Shown here one piece after another: positions 15,357 through 22,797 of a stretch of 42,030 bases of DNA; the stretch's first letter is position 1; every line of letters starts with the position of its first letter. Origin of the DNA: a virus; IMG/VR virus record IMGVR_UViG_3300008050_000104, positions 1 to 42,030 of that record; one strand, 5' to 3'. The notes beneath the pieces are model-generated. The model was given only the letters and a program-made list of their open reading frames with translations, was not told the DNA's origin and searched no databases. Made by a program: the position numbers and the translations under genes.

Positions 15357-16121
15357 ATGACACCTTTGAAGATGCCGATGCGTCGCCTCTCGGAAGAGGA
15401 GATGCGAGAAATCGTCGTGGGCCGCTTGGCCTGTGACCTCATGTTCAGTGGGGAGATCTCACCCAGTGTGCGTGACATGTGTATGCTCCCGGTGGGCATG
15501 GGGATACTCGCCCCCCCACCCCAACTGGTTGAGGCGTTGCTTGGCTCTGCCGAACCGCCTGAAACCTTGGAGGGCGACCCACCCAAACCCACCCATCCCG
15601 GCTATCCCCCGGGGGCCGGGGAGCCTCCCCCTAAGCCTGTTCTCGGAGCGGTTCCGGAGAAGCTCCTTAACGCTTTGGAGTGGGGGGATGTTGAAGAAGA
15701 AGAAGTCGCGGAGGCCCGAGCCGCTGTGGAAAAGGACAACCGCCGTCGCATCAATGAATGGACGGAGGCTACATGGCGTTGGCAGGAAGCCATCGACAAC
15801 GATTCCCGTGACCGAGCCACCATCGACGCGGCCCATGAACAAGCGTTGGAGGAATGGCGGGCATCCCTGCCGGACCATGAAGCCGCTAAAACTGCTCGCC
15901 AAGAAGCCCATGATGAATGGAAGGCTCGTTATGACGAGGCCTTCTCGGAATGGCTCGCTGACCTCGGCGAGATCATGGGGCGTATGAAGGATGCTTTTCC
16001 TCGTGGAGTGAACGGCTTTCCTATGTTTCATGCGGTGACTCTCATCCATAAAGAGGATTGGGAGCGTATCGAAGGAGCCATCATGCGAGAACAAGAGCGT
16101 CGCTCTACCCTTTCAGTCTGA
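15357..16121 (+). CDS. Hypothetical Trp-rich coiled-coil protein
   Basis: A 254-residue protein from ATG 15357 after GGAGAGG. The N-terminal helical part is followed by a Pro-rich linker (GYPPGAGEPPPKP) and then a long charged, Trp-rich helix from about residue 115 (RRINEWTEATWRWQEA, ALEEWRASLPDHEAAK) that looks like a coiled coil. It ends with a short mixed domain. The family is not recognised; a scaffold or virion-associated role is possible. Its last nine bases overlap the convergent GIY-YIG gene. Confidence 0.65.
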   Translation: MTPLKMPMRRLSEEEMREIVVGRLACDLMFSGEISPSVRDMCMLPVGMGILAPPPQLVEALLGSAEPPETLEGDPPKPTHPGYPPGAGEPPPKPVLGAVPEKLLNALEWGDVEEEEVAEARAAVEKDNRRRINEWTEATWRWQEAIDNDSRDRATIDAAHEQALEEWRASLPDHEAAKTARQEAHDEWKARYDEAFSEWLADLGEIMGRMKDAFPRGVNGFPMFHAVTLIHKEDWERIEGAIMREQERRSTLSV

Positions 16122-16538
16122 ATCTCCCGTACCTTTCCAAAAGCCCTGCTCGTAGAGCGCATCGAACCAATGAGGTTCCGGTGGTTCTGCGGGCAGGGCT
16201 TTTGTTGTATCTGGCCCCCCCTTCCACCAGTCTTGGTCTTCGATGTGGAGGAGTTTCTCGTAGAGATCGTCGGGCAGTTCGGCCAATGCGTCTTCCTCAA
16301 ACCACTCCCCATCCCACCGGGTGCGTCCTCGCTCCATGCGGCGGTGGACATCCCGCTCTCGGTGGCCTTCACCGGGTGCGTGGAGAATAAGACGTAGCCG
16401 ATGCGGGCTGCCGGTCTGAAGCTGTTTGAGTCTACGGTGGACATTCTTGGAACGTCCTACCTTTACATCTCCGGTGGTGTTCATCTGCACCACATAAAGA
16501 TCTGCACCTGCCGGGATCACACTCCTTCTCCTCCCCAT
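16113..16538 (-). CDS. GIY-YIG-superfamily nuclease domain, T5orf172/MUG113 type
   Basis: A 141-residue protein from ATG at 16538 (AGGGGG four bases upstream). It shows DLYVVQM (13-19), then VKVGRSKNVHRRLKQLQTG (25-43), then GHRERDVHRRM (58-68) and GEWF (77-80). This is the standard order of the T5orf172/MUG113 branch: strand, K-x-G, R-x-x-x-L-Q-T, E-x-x-x-H and E-W-F. Such proteins occur as lone phage genes or fused to DNA-binding domains. It sits alone on the reverse strand, as mobile or homing-type nuclease genes often do. It is a different branch from the 12.2-kb GIY-YIG gene. Confidence 0.8.
   Translation of the reverse strand: MGRRRSVIPAGADLYVVQMNTTGDVKVGRSKNVHRRLKQLQTGSPHRLRLILHAPGEGHRERDVHRRMERGRTRWDGEWFEEDALAELPDDLYEKLLHIEDQDWWKGGPDTTKALPAEPPEPHWFDALYEQGFWKGTGDSD
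16139..16203. terminator. Bidirectional terminator-like hairpin inside a gene end
   Basis: AAAAGCCCTGC (16139-16149) pairs perfectly with GCAGGGCTTTT (16193-16203). An inner GAACC/GGTTC stem lies between. It ends in TTTT on both strands. It sits just past the forward gene's stop and within the 3' coding part of the reverse GIY-YIG gene. Confidence 0.65.
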
Positions 16539-16563
16539 TAAACCCCCTATTCTCTCACGAGAG

Positions 16564-16590
16564 GGCGGTAGCCTCGCTATACCCCCTACG
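16564..16590 (+). promoter_or_regulatory. Second recurring promoter-like motif, copy E
   Basis: GGCGGTAGCCTCG runs into CTATACCCCCTACG. It matches copy F almost base for base and copy G partly. CTATAC could act as a -10. It lies about 30 bases before the ribosome site of the first membrane gene. Confidence 0.45.
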
Positions 16591-16609
16591 AGGGCAGAGG
16601 AGCCTTTTG

Positions 16610-16912
16610 ATGACCCCAGAAACCCCCCCGGCACGCCCCCACTCCATCCAATGGGCAAAGGATGTGTTGGTTATTTTGGTCATTCCTGCTCTACTCTGGA
16701 TTGTGAAGTTGGAGGTGGGGAACGCCCAGCGGGACATGATTTTGTCCCAGTACCAAGAGGAGACTGTGCGCTTGGAAGCCCGTATCTCCGAAATCAAAGA
16801 GATCGACGCTCGTGTTCAAGCCAATGCGCTTCATTTGGCTCGTCTGGAAGGGAAGCTCGACACCGCCAATGGGAGGCTGGATGAGATTCGCGCCATTCTT
16901 CTTGACCGCTAA
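16610..16912 (+). CDS. Single-TM coiled-coil membrane protein, holin candidate (first of a pair)
   Basis: 100 residues from ATG 16610; GAGGAG lies seven bases upstream, and a TTG just before is the alternative. One hydrophobic helix (DVLVILVIPALLWIVKLEV, residues about 19-37) is followed by a cytoplasmic- or periplasmic-side coiled coil to the end. Small proteins with one N-terminal transmembrane helix and a charged tail are typical of holins or XhlA-like lysis proteins. No endolysin gene is next to it, so the lysis role is uncertain. Its end overlaps the next, similar gene by 32 bases. Confidence 0.65.
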   Translation: MTPETPPARPHSIQWAKDVLVILVIPALLWIVKLEVGNAQRDMILSQYQEETVRLEARISEIKEIDARVQANALHLARLEGKLDTANGRLDEIRAILLDR

Positions 16913-17153
16913 AGGGAAAGTCTGCGGAGCCACGATTATTGTGGCCTCTCTGCTGCTCGGTCTCGCGGTTTATCGGGTGGTCTGTGAAGGAGGAAGCGGA
17001 GACGCTAACTCCCCCCGCGCTGTCGAACATGAGGAGATGTCGCGTTCCCTCCAAGAGCAGACTCGGATGTTGGAGGTTCTTCAGCAAGATGTGGACGCTG
17101 CTAATGTTAACTTGGATGAGATCAGTGAGATTCTCAAGGAAGAGACCCCGTAG
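16881..17153 (+). CDS. Single-TM coiled-coil membrane protein, second of a pair
   Basis: 90 residues from ATG 16881 with GGGAGG upstream, inside the end of the first gene. The helix VCGATIIVASLLLGLAVYRVV spans about residues 13-33. The tail ends VDAANVNLDEISEILKEE, matching LDTANGRLDEIRAILLDR at the end of the first protein, so the pair are likely paralogs. A holin/antiholin or spanin-like pair would fit. The stop codon overlaps promoter-like motif F. Confidence 0.65.
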   Translation: MRFAPFFLTAKGKVCGATIIVASLLLGLAVYRVVCEGGSGDANSPRAVEHEEMSRSLQEQTRMLEVLQQDVDAANVNLDEISEILKEETP

Positions 17154-17180
17154 GCGTTAGCCCCTCTATACTCCCCTACG
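17153..17180 (+). promoter_or_regulatory. Second recurring promoter-like motif, copy F
   Basis: GGCGTTAGCCCCT runs into CTATACTCCCCTACG. Compared with copy E there is one inserted base and a few changes. It begins at the stop codon of the second membrane gene and precedes the GTG start at 17203 by 22 bases. Confidence 0.45.
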
Positions 17181-17202
17181 GTTTGCACTACCGGAGGGAC
17201 TC

Positions 17203-18003
17203 GTGGCTACATCTGATCGTAAGAACCTGATCCGCTTGGCTTCAACGCTGCCCAAAGGGTCGGAGGAGCGGCGCGTTGTGCTCGCCCATTTGAAGGCGGA
17301 CAAAACTTCGGTCACGGATGAGACCACTTCCTTTATTGATTGGGTCATGCTCAATCAAGACCCCATGAGCGAGCGGGCGATGACCACCTTGGTTGAAAAG
17401 CTCCTCGGACGCGGCCCCTCCCCCTATGTAAAGAAAACCAAACGCGGCCCCACTATCGAGGTGGGCGATCTTCTTATCCCCAAACCCAACAAGGCACCTG
17501 CCCAGAATGAAGATGTGGCAGAGCAGTTCAAGTTTGAACCGGGGACCGTGGAGAAAGTAGATGCGGATGGAGTTCTCATTAAGTTCAAAGGCCAGACCGC
17601 CCGTTTCTTTGGGCACTCGACAGGCAGCAAGACCGGCCTCTACCGCTACACACCCAAGTCCAAATACCCCACTGACAAGGTTCATATTGAGGCGGTTTAC
17701 TTTGCCTCCAAAGGGGATGTAGAGCCCTACCGCCGCCATGTGGTCGAACAGTACGAGGAGCGGGGTGCGGCTCGCGGTGAAGATCGCCGCCGCCCCTATT
17801 ACAGTGGCTACATCATTGGCTTCAAGACCACCAAAGACGGAAGCACTGTCGTGACTGTGATGACGCAGCAGCGCCCTTACCCGGTCACCTTCAACCCCAA
17901 GAAAGGGGAACTCCTCTATCTCGCTCGCATGAGAAAGCGGCCGGACTGGAAGAAGGAGTACCGTCAAGATGTGGCAGAGCTTCAGGAGGATGCACGCGGG
18001 TAG
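17203..18003 (+). CDS. Hypothetical protein with shared LP-GS N-terminal motif
   Basis: A 266-residue protein starting at GTG 17203, six bases after GGAGGG; no ATG fits. The N-terminus RKNLIRLASTLPKGSEERR resembles that of the reverse gene at 6.2-6.8 kb. After a helical domain (to about 75) there are strand-rich segments (GTVEKVDADGVLIKFKG, STVVTVMTQQRPYPVTF) that could be SH3-like barrels. The function is unknown. It is driven by motif F and precedes the structural genes. Confidence 0.7.
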   Translation: MATSDRKNLIRLASTLPKGSEERRVVLAHLKADKTSVTDETTSFIDWVMLNQDPMSERAMTTLVEKLLGRGPSPYVKKTKRGPTIEVGDLLIPKPNKAPAQNEDVAEQFKFEPGTVEKVDADGVLIKFKGQTARFFGHSTGSKTGLYRYTPKSKYPTDKVHIEAVYFASKGDVEPYRRHVVEQYEERGAARGEDRRRPYYSGYIIGFKTTKDGSTVVTVMTQQRPYPVTFNPKKGELLYLARMRKRPDWKKEYRQDVAELQEDARG

Positions 18004-18043
18004 AATCCCCCTCACCCTCGATGTATTCAAAGGAGCATCAATC

Positions 18044-18337
18044 ATGGCAACGACGAAGCGAAAGAAGAAGGCCGACAAGAAGGCTGCCGAGCAGGACATG
18101 ACGGTTACACCCGAAGTTCTGGCTGGGATCACCCAACTGCGTACCCGGGCCGAAGGTCTCTTGGGAGAAGTGGGTCGGATTGAACTCCACAAGGCCAATC
18201 TGCTGGGAGAGATCACCGACCTCAACACGCAGGCCAACAACCTTGTGAAGCAGGAGTCCGCACGACTCGGCATCCCGGCTGGTGCTCAATGGAAGATCAC
18301 CCCGGAAGGCAAGGCTTCTATTGTTGAGGCAGGCTGA
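18044..18337 (+). CDS. Small coiled-coil hypothetical protein
   Basis: 97 residues from ATG 18044 with AAAGGAG upstream. A lysine-rich N-terminus (ATTKRKKKADKKAAEQD) is followed by a heptad-like helix (LRTRAEGLLGEVGRIELHKA, then LLGEITDLNTQANNLV). The C-terminal strand pair QWKITPEGKASIVEAG is short. It is probably virion- or assembly-associated, since its stop overlaps the start of a large structural gene (TGATG). Confidence 0.65.
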   Translation: MATTKRKKKADKKAAEQDMTVTPEVLAGITQLRTRAEGLLGEVGRIELHKANLLGEITDLNTQANNLVKQESARLGIPAGAQWKITPEGKASIVEAG

Positions 18338-20448
18338 TGACTACTGGCTGGGAGCCAATATCGGGATCTTTCCCGTGGCCTCCGGCCAATGGTACAGCGA
18401 TGTCCGCTTTCCATTCTTCGGATACGGACATCCGCTGGGATGACCCCTCTACTTTGAGCACAGGTCCTGCTACCCCCACCACCCGGGCTACGGTGTCGGT
18501 GACGGTGGCGGGGATTCCCGATGTTCTCACGGCGGCCACAGCTACTTTCACTCTCGTTGGTGCCCCCATCACTGCTGGGGACACCATCGAGGTGGGAGGG
18601 GTCGTGCTCACCGCTTCCGCCGGGGTGCCCGGCGTTGATGAGTTTGACGGCTCGTCGGGTGACACCGCTGTTGTGGCCGCCAACATCGCTACCGCTATCA
18701 CGACAGGCAGTGTGGGGGCATGGGGGATTGCCACTGCTATCTCGGCCTTGGCAGTCGTGACTTTGACAGCCGGGACGGCTGGGGAAGCCGCTAATGCGAC
18801 GACCTTGTCCTCCGACTCTGACCGCATCGCTGCGTCTGGTGCCACCTTCTCCGGGGGGCTGGATGCCGACACCCTCACGATTGGTGGGCAGGTGTTGAGT
18901 GCGGAAACTGCTCGTACAGCGGGGGGTATGAACTTTGGTGTGGGGCCGACCAACTTCGACACGGCCCAGAGCATCGCAGATGCTATCAATGATGCTACCA
19001 ACACTTTGAGTTTTGTGACGGCTACGGTGACGGCGGGGGACCAAGTCCTTATCGCCGCCTTCCGGGACGGCACGATGGGTGATGGGATCACCATCACTAC
19101 CACCAACACCACCGCTTTGGTTACCAGTGACTCCCAAACCAGCGGAGGACTCGGGGTTCCCTGTGAGGGGAAGTCCAACACCCAGTGGAACATCCTCGGG
19201 GTCAATGTTTATAGATCCGACACAGGGGAGCGGGGTCCTTACTTCCGGGTGAACCACATTCCGGTGATGACTAACTTCTTCCGCGACCGCACCGATATTG
19301 TGGAGCAGATGGGAGAGGTCATCCCGTGGGATACCGGCTGGGTATTCCGGGGTTCGATGCCTAATGTCGAAGGAGTCTGGCGTCTCCAGACCCGTAACCG
19401 CCCAATGGTGAAGAAGACGGGGAACGGAGTAGCAGCCGATTCTCCCTTTGATGTGGAGGTTTACATCGGCGGGGTGCGCGTGCCCGTCGCTGATGTGTTT
19501 GGTCCTACGGGTCAGATCACTCTGGACACTGCGCCGGTATGGGATGCGAGCACTGAACAATGGATTCAGTTCACTGCCCCCACGGAAACCACCCCCGTTA
19601 CCGTCAACTACTATTGGAAGCGAGGGGAAACCCTCGTCAATGTGTTGGACGAAAAACATAAGGTTTTCTATCGTCTCACGACCGTAGCCATCGACGAGAG
19701 TGGGGAAAGCCCCACCGGTCTGGTGGAAACTCCCTTGGGATACACCGAACCCATCTCGCCTATGAACAGCGAGAAGATGGACTACATCTGGAAGGAAGCC
19801 ATCCGGCGTAACCGGTGGATTCTGGAACAGGGGGGTGAGCGGGTTAAACTTTTCATCCGCCGTGTGACAGGGGTGGAGTGCGATTGCGTGTGGGACCCTC
19901 GATTGGAGGAGTACACCCAACAGCCTTCCAACACTTGCATCAAGTGTTACGGCACCGGGTTCGTGGGAGGCTACGAAGGTCCCATTGACATCATTGTTGG
20001 CCCCGACGATAGCGAACGCCGTGTGGCGCAGACAGCTAACGGGCGGCAGCTTCAGAATCAGTACGAAGTATGGATCGGTCCCTCACCGATGCTTTCCCAG
20101 CGTGACTTCATCGTGAAGCAGAACGGGGAACGCTACTCTATTGGCCCGGTGCGCCGAACCCAAGTTCGTGGTTTGGTGCTCCAACAAGCCTTTCAGATCG
20201 GCTACCTCGACTCCACCGACATCCGCTACAAGGTGCCCATGGGGGCTTTGGAACGATTGCCGTGGCCCGAGACCCGCTACAACAACCCGGAAGACTCGCC
20301 CTGCGAGGATGCTAACCCCTATCCGGTTGGGTACGACTATCAGGCCTCCCCTATGGCCACGGAAGTGCCGAAGATTGATGACGCTCGGGAACAGCGAGGC
20401 CGCACTCCGGTGTGGGCCAACATCACCTACGGTGGCAAGGGGTCGTGA
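18337..20448 (+). CDS. Large virion structural protein with internal four-Cys zinc motif
   Basis: 703 residues. The N-terminal 270 residues are Thr/Ala/Gly-rich strand repeats with two related blocks (TIEVGGVVLTASAGVPGVD and TLTIGGQVLSAETARTAG), as in phage surface or decoration domains. The middle has more strands (DVEVYIGGVRVPV). Near residues 510-550, CDC and, after a spacer, CIKCYGTGF form a DnaJ-like four-Cys site. The C-terminus is rich in Pro, Tyr and Arg. The position between accessory and neck genes fits a head-tail or tail-associated protein. No firm family name. Confidence 0.65.
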   Translation: MTTGWEPISGSFPWPPANGTAMSAFHSSDTDIRWDDPSTLSTGPATPTTRATVSVTVAGIPDVLTAATATFTLVGAPITAGDTIEVGGVVLTASAGVPGVDEFDGSSGDTAVVAANIATAITTGSVGAWGIATAISALAVVTLTAGTAGEAANATTLSSDSDRIAASGATFSGGLDADTLTIGGQVLSAETARTAGGMNFGVGPTNFDTAQSIADAINDATNTLSFVTATVTAGDQVLIAAFRDGTMGDGITITTTNTTALVTSDSQTSGGLGVPCEGKSNTQWNILGVNVYRSDTGERGPYFRVNHIPVMTNFFRDRTDIVEQMGEVIPWDTGWVFRGSMPNVEGVWRLQTRNRPMVKKTGNGVAADSPFDVEVYIGGVRVPVADVFGPTGQITLDTAPVWDASTEQWIQFTAPTETTPVTVNYYWKRGETLVNVLDEKHKVFYRLTTVAIDESGESPTGLVETPLGYTEPISPMNSEKMDYIWKEAIRRNRWILEQGGERVKLFIRRVTGVECDCVWDPRLEEYTQQPSNTCIKCYGTGFVGGYEGPIDIIVGPDDSERRVAQTANGRQLQNQYEVWIGPSPMLSQRDFIVKQNGERYSIGPVRRTQVRGLVLQQAFQIGYLDSTDIRYKVPMGALERLPWPETRYNNPEDSPCEDANPYPVGYDYQASPMATEVPKIDDAREQRGRTPVWANITYGGKGS

Positions 20449-21011
20449 GACTCTTTCACACTACCTCGTGGAATAAGCTGAAGCGCACTCTCCAATCCGG
20501 AAAGCTGAAAAGCCTCTCCCCCTACATCTCCCTCTCCGAGAAGCCTCTGTTTGGAGGTGACATTCGACATGGGGACGTAGCACTGGTGTTGGATAGCTCG
20601 GATTTGGGCAACCAGATTATGCAGGTGAAATACACGGAGAAGTGGGCGGAGCAATACCCCGAACAGGCCTCTTACATCGCTGGGGAGGGGTGGGAGGAAC
20701 AGTTCGTCTACCCAGAGGAGTGCATGGATGAAGATGGCTTCGACGACGAAGCGTGCATGGAGCAGGCGTGGATGAACGGGATGCTCAACTCCTTCCTTTG
20801 GAAAAAGGGTGAGGACGAGTGGATCACCAAGAGGGAGAGCACCACCCTGAACGTGCGTGGTGCTCTGCTGGGGTTGCTGGTCCCTTCTGAACGAGGGAGA
20901 GAGCCAGCCCAAGAGATCGCTGGAGAGACCCTTCCCGTTTGGGTTGGCACCACCCCCTCGGCCGCACGGGTGGCGGCTCGGTACGGGGGGCGGAGCAACA
21001 GTGCCGGGTAG
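20445..21011 (+). CDS. ART-like (RNA phosphotransferase / ADP-ribosyltransferase fold candidate) protein 1
   Basis: 188 residues. The start is GTG 20445, overlapping the previous stop (GTGA). It opens with RLFHTTSWNKLKRTLQSGKL, then ISLSEKPLFGGDI, then DVALVLDSSDL and YIAGEGWEEQF. The F-H-x-T/S strand, the helix to a Gly-Leu, the I-S-L-S strand and a final E-E-x-F region parallel the next two genes and the ART/Tpt1 fold. NAD-dependent activity is only an inference. The C-terminus is TPSAARVAARYGGRS, a peptide shared with the neighbouring proteins. A terminator follows. Confidence 0.55.
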   Translation: MRLFHTTSWNKLKRTLQSGKLKSLSPYISLSEKPLFGGDIRHGDVALVLDSSDLGNQIMQVKYTEKWAEQYPEQASYIAGEGWEEQFVYPEECMDEDGFDDEACMEQAWMNGMLNSFLWKKGEDEWITKRESTTLNVRGALLGLLVPSERGREPAQEIAGETLPVWVGTTPSAARVAARYGGRSNSAG

Positions 21012-21023
21012 GTAAGGATGGGT

Positions 21024-21050
21024 GAGGGGGGTGTTCCCCCTCGGTTTTTT
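21024..21050 (+). terminator. Rho-independent terminator
   Basis: Perfect stem GAGGGGG/CCCCCTC with loop GTGTT, then GG and TTTTTT. It lies 12 bases after the stop of the first ART-like gene. Confidence 0.9.
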
Positions 21051-21094
21051 GCCAATCCTGTATGAGTAGCAGCCCGCTACGCCGGGGAGCCTTT

Positions 21095-21424
21095 ATGTCC
21101 ATGTCCATCACCGAGATCTTGAACCACCTTGAAACCACCAACCCGGAGGCTCTCCTGTTGGAGCCTCGTGCGGTTTACGATGCGGCTTTGGTTGGGATCA
21201 CGGACCACCCACAGGATCATTGGCCTCGGGCTGAAAAGAAGACTGTGGCGGTTTACGACACCGCGAAATGTCTGGAAGCCCTGATGGAGTGGATGGAGTG
21301 TGACTACTCCGAGGCCCAAGACTGGTTCGGCTACAACACCAGCGGGGCGTGGGCCGGGGAAGGCACCCCCACCTTTGTGGGGCTGGATGAGGCCCATGAT
21401 CCTCTGGGGGACCACGCACTATGA
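21095..21424 (+). CDS. Conserved-looking small phage hypothetical protein
   Basis: 109 residues from ATG 21095 with GGGGAG five bases upstream, preferred to the ATG at 21062. Features are LLLEPRAVYDAALVGIT, VAVYDTAKCLEALMEW and DWFGYNTSGAWAGEGTPTF, a pattern I associate with small phage proteins of unknown role. There is no catalytic motif. Its stop overlaps the start of the fusion gene as ATGA, so the two are translationally coupled. Confidence 0.7.
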   Translation: MSMSITEILNHLETTNPEALLLEPRAVYDAALVGITDHPQDHWPRAEKKTVAVYDTAKCLEALMEWMECDYSEAQDWFGYNTSGAWAGEGTPTFVGLDEAHDPLGDHAL

Positions 21425-22797
21425 CACTCCCTCGTTCCGCCTCATGGATGAAGGTGAAGCGACTCCTCCCCGGAGTCTCTGCTCCCTTGTTCCATGCCTC
21501 CACGGGACCTCGGGCCGCTAATATCGCTCTGCGGGGGCAGGGCTTGAAAGCCGATTCTGGGTTCTCCAATCACGGGGGCCAAGCCGGGATCTCGATGAGC
21601 CGGGACTTGGGTTTGCTCCTACGAGGGGGTTTCGGCAACGTCATCTTTGTTTTCGATGGGCGCGAACTTGGCCAGAAGTTCGGTATGGCTCCCGTTCAAC
21701 ACCCCGGTGTGGGGGATGAGTTTGAGGAGCGGATAGACACGACCAAGATCCCCGCCTCCTTCATCCGTGGGGTCATCTTTGCAGGCAAGGCACCCCCTGC
21801 TTTCGTTTTGCGTGAATGGGACGAGAAGGTTTCGTACCCGGTCCTCCACCTCTCTAAAGAGGAAGGGTGGAAAGTGGCTGGCCCACCGTCGGCAGCACGA
21901 GTAGTGGCTCGCTTCGTAGACGAGGGCACCGTCGGAGAGGCACCCCTCCGGGCCGCTTCCGGCAAGGCGTCCTCTCTCCGGGTCTACCGGGACTCCGACG
22001 GGGTCAGCGTCTCCAACGATGAAGGAGATTTCCTTCTGCTTGGTCCATTGGGGGGCTACCGCCTGACCAAAGAGTGTCGTGAATCCCTCGGTGAGACTGA
22101 TTTACCGATCTGGCGTATCAGGGATGTTGAGGTAGCCGGGGAACGTCGAAGGCAGGGCATTGGGCTGTCTTTGTATGAGAAAGCGTTTGAAGCGGTGGCT
22201 CCCGCAGTAGTCGTTTCCGGGGGTTGTACGGGGATGGGGACGACCCCCGCAGCCCAAGCAGTGTGGAGGCGACTCCGGCAGAGGTATTCGGGCATCGAAC
22301 AAGTAAGCAAAAAGGAGTGGTTGGTTCGGTTGGCCTCGGGCCGTACCGCTGCCCCCTTCGTGGACGAAGGAATGGTCGGAGAGGATTGGGGGTCGTCTGC
22401 CTCCGGTCTGCTCGTCACCGACGGTGACCGGGTGCTCCTGCTCAAGCGGTCGCCCTACGTCCAAGACCCCGGCTTGTGGGGCATCCCGGGCGGGGCTATT
22501 CCGGTGGACTACGGCACAGGGAAGCGAAAGGACGCCAAGCGGTCTGCACTCGACGAGGCTCGGGAGGAAATGGGCGGCATCCCGTCCGGCTCGGTGGGCG
22601 GCAAACATGTGTTCCGCAAGCCGAGCGGGTTCACTTTCACGACCTTTGTGTGGGAAACCGACCGCGATTCATTGAGCAAGTTCCGACCCCGGTTGAACTG
22701 GGAACACACCGATTGGGGTTTGTTCGACCTCGGTGACATGAAACCTACAGGCATCCACCCCGGTGTGGTCTGGGTGCTCAAGAGGATGGGACCATGA
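21421..22797 (+). CDS. Three-domain fusion: ART-like + GNAT acetyltransferase + Nudix
   Basis: 458 residues. Residues 22-125 are ART-like: LFHAST (23-28), GISMSR (56-61), NVIFVFDG (73-80) and EFEERI (100-105). Residues about 185-305 are a GNAT domain with WRIRDVEVAG and the acetyl-CoA motif RRRQGIG (242-248). Residues about 327-455 are a Nudix fold: GLLVTDGDRVLLLKRS, WGIPGGAI, then ALDEAREEMGG (377-386), with an insertion in the Nudix box and Asp where the first Arg is usual. The joints carry SAARVVARFVDEGTVGE (158-173) and APFVDEGMVGE (311-321). The domains could act on NAD-related nucleotides or on proteins. The GNAT and Nudix calls are good; the ART call is moderate. Confidence 0.75.
   Translation: MTLPRSASWMKVKRLLPGVSAPLFHASTGPRAANIALRGQGLKADSGFSNHGGQAGISMSRDLGLLLRGGFGNVIFVFDGRELGQKFGMAPVQHPGVGDEFEERIDTTKIPASFIRGVIFAGKAPPAFVLREWDEKVSYPVLHLSKEEGWKVAGPPSAARVVARFVDEGTVGEAPLRAASGKASSLRVYRDSDGVSVSNDEGDFLLLGPLGGYRLTKECRESLGETDLPIWRIRDVEVAGERRRQGIGLSLYEKAFEAVAPAVVVSGGCTGMGTTPAAQAVWRRLRQRYSGIEQVSKKEWLVRLASGRTAAPFVDEGMVGEDWGSSASGLLVTDGDRVLLLKRSPYVQDPGLWGIPGGAIPVDYGTGKRKDAKRSALDEAREEMGGIPSGSVGGKHVFRKPSGFTFTTFVWETDRDSLSKFRPRLNWEHTDWGLFDLGDMKPTGIHPGVVWVLKRMGP

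Noticed and set aside
18286-19920. 544-residue reverse reading frame opposite the large structural protein
   Set aside because: Caused by the GC-rich codon bias of the forward gene; it lacks motifs and a start signal.
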